Of a stretch of 6,101 bases of DNA, positions 5,785 to 6,101 are shown piece after piece. The translations under genes were made by a program, and so were the position numbers. The stretch is from positions 1 through 6,101 of the forward strand of contig JAIRRE010000344.1 in the NCBI GenBank assembly GCA_031256125.1, read 5' to 3'. Position 1 is the stretch's first letter, and the number at the start of each line of letters is the position of its first letter. The DNA is from Burkholderiaceae bacterium (GTDB taxonomy: Bacteria; Pseudomonadota; Gammaproteobacteria; Burkholderiales; Burkholderiaceae_C). A model generated the notes under the pieces. It was not told the origin of the DNA and did no database searches. It worked only from the letters and a program-made list of their open reading frames with translations.

Positions 5785-6101
5785 GTGGAACGCTCCAAGA
5801 ATGATCTCTGGGTCGGCCTGTTCGTGCTGATCTGTTTGGCGGCGCTGGTGTTTCTGGCGCTGCAATCGGCCAACCTGCTCACCCTCAACTGGCATCCCGG
5901 CTATCGTATCAGCGCCGAGTTCGACAACATCGGGGGTCTCAAGCCCAAGGCGGCGGTGCGCAGCGCCGGTGTGGTGGTCGGGCGCGTGGCGGGCATCAGC
6001 TTCGACAGCAAAACCTATCAGGCGCATGTCGATCTGGATATGGATTCGCGCTACGCTTTTCCCAAGGACAGCTCGCTGAAGATTTTGACCAGCGGCCTGC
6101 T
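5785..6101 (+). CDS. mlaD: Phospholipid ABC transporter MCE-domain protein MlaD, N-terminal part
   Basis: MlaD is anchored in the inner membrane and forms a hexameric periplasmic MCE ring that binds lipid between MlaE and the soluble carrier MlaC. The frame runs 105 codons to the window edge, so the rest of the MCE domain and the C-terminal helix are cut off. The N-terminus (ERSKNDLWVG) leads into a membrane helix at about 9-28. The MCE domain begins near residue 38 with FDNIGGLKP (46-54) and AGVVVGRV (61-68), both hallmarks of MlaD, and continues to LKILTSGL at the edge. The GTG at 5785 is chosen because AAAGGA (5772-5777) lies 7 nt upstream, overlapping the mlaE stop, and because the start aligns with known MlaD N-termini. 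The 12-bp gap to mlaE indicates one operon. In this group the next genes are usually mlaA/vacJ, mlaC and mlaB, outside the window. Confidence 0.95.
   Translation, partial: MERSKNDLWVGLFVLICLAALVFLALQSANLLTLNWHPGYRISAEFDNIGGLKPKAAVRSAGVVVGRVAGISFDSKTYQAHVDLDMDSRYAFPKDSSLKILTSGL

Noticed and set aside
5272..6027. Long minus-strand ORFs (5272-6027 and 5214-5888) antisense to mlaE and mlaD
   Set aside because: Both lie over genes with unmistakable MlaE and MlaD motifs, and their translations are low-complexity His/Gln/Arg- or Ser/Thr-rich.

Overview
The window looks like chromosomal DNA of a GC-rich betaproteobacterium, most likely of the order Burkholderiales. The evidence is the bacterial type-A RNase P RNA, whose overall layout matches what I remember of betaproteobacterial versions, the mlaF-mlaE-mlaD phospholipid-transport cluster, and the high G+C of most genes. 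I could not run a search, so the genus is open.

Layout, left to right. Two genes lie on the minus strand: the first 110 codons of a cysteine synthase (1-330, running off the left edge), and upstream of it a 568-residue polytopic membrane protein (476-2182) of unknown function with a soluble C-terminal domain. Divergent from that gene, on the plus strand, is the RNase P RNA gene rnpB (about 2232-2568). Next comes a YpfJ-type neutral zinc metallopeptidase (2677-3558). A lower-GC stretch follows (3559-4102), carrying a small orphan ORF that looks like the 3' end of a damaged or imported gene. The right third is the start of an mla operon: mlaF (4103-4999) and mlaE (4996-5772) share an ATGA stop/start overlap, and mlaD (5785 onward) runs off the right edge.

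How the genes work together. MlaF (ATPase), MlaE (permease) and MlaD (MCE substrate-binding subunit) form the inner-membrane complex that moves phospholipids between the inner and outer membranes and keeps the outer membrane asymmetric. The other genes are housekeeping or unlinked functions: cysteine synthesis, tRNA 5' processing and an uncharacterised protease.

I see no clear new multi-gene system, CRISPR array, insertion sequence or prophage. The points most worth a second look are the compositionally distinct orphan island between ypfJ and mlaF, a compensated base-pair change in the catalytic P4 helix of the RNase P RNA, and the unassigned GT-C-like membrane protein.
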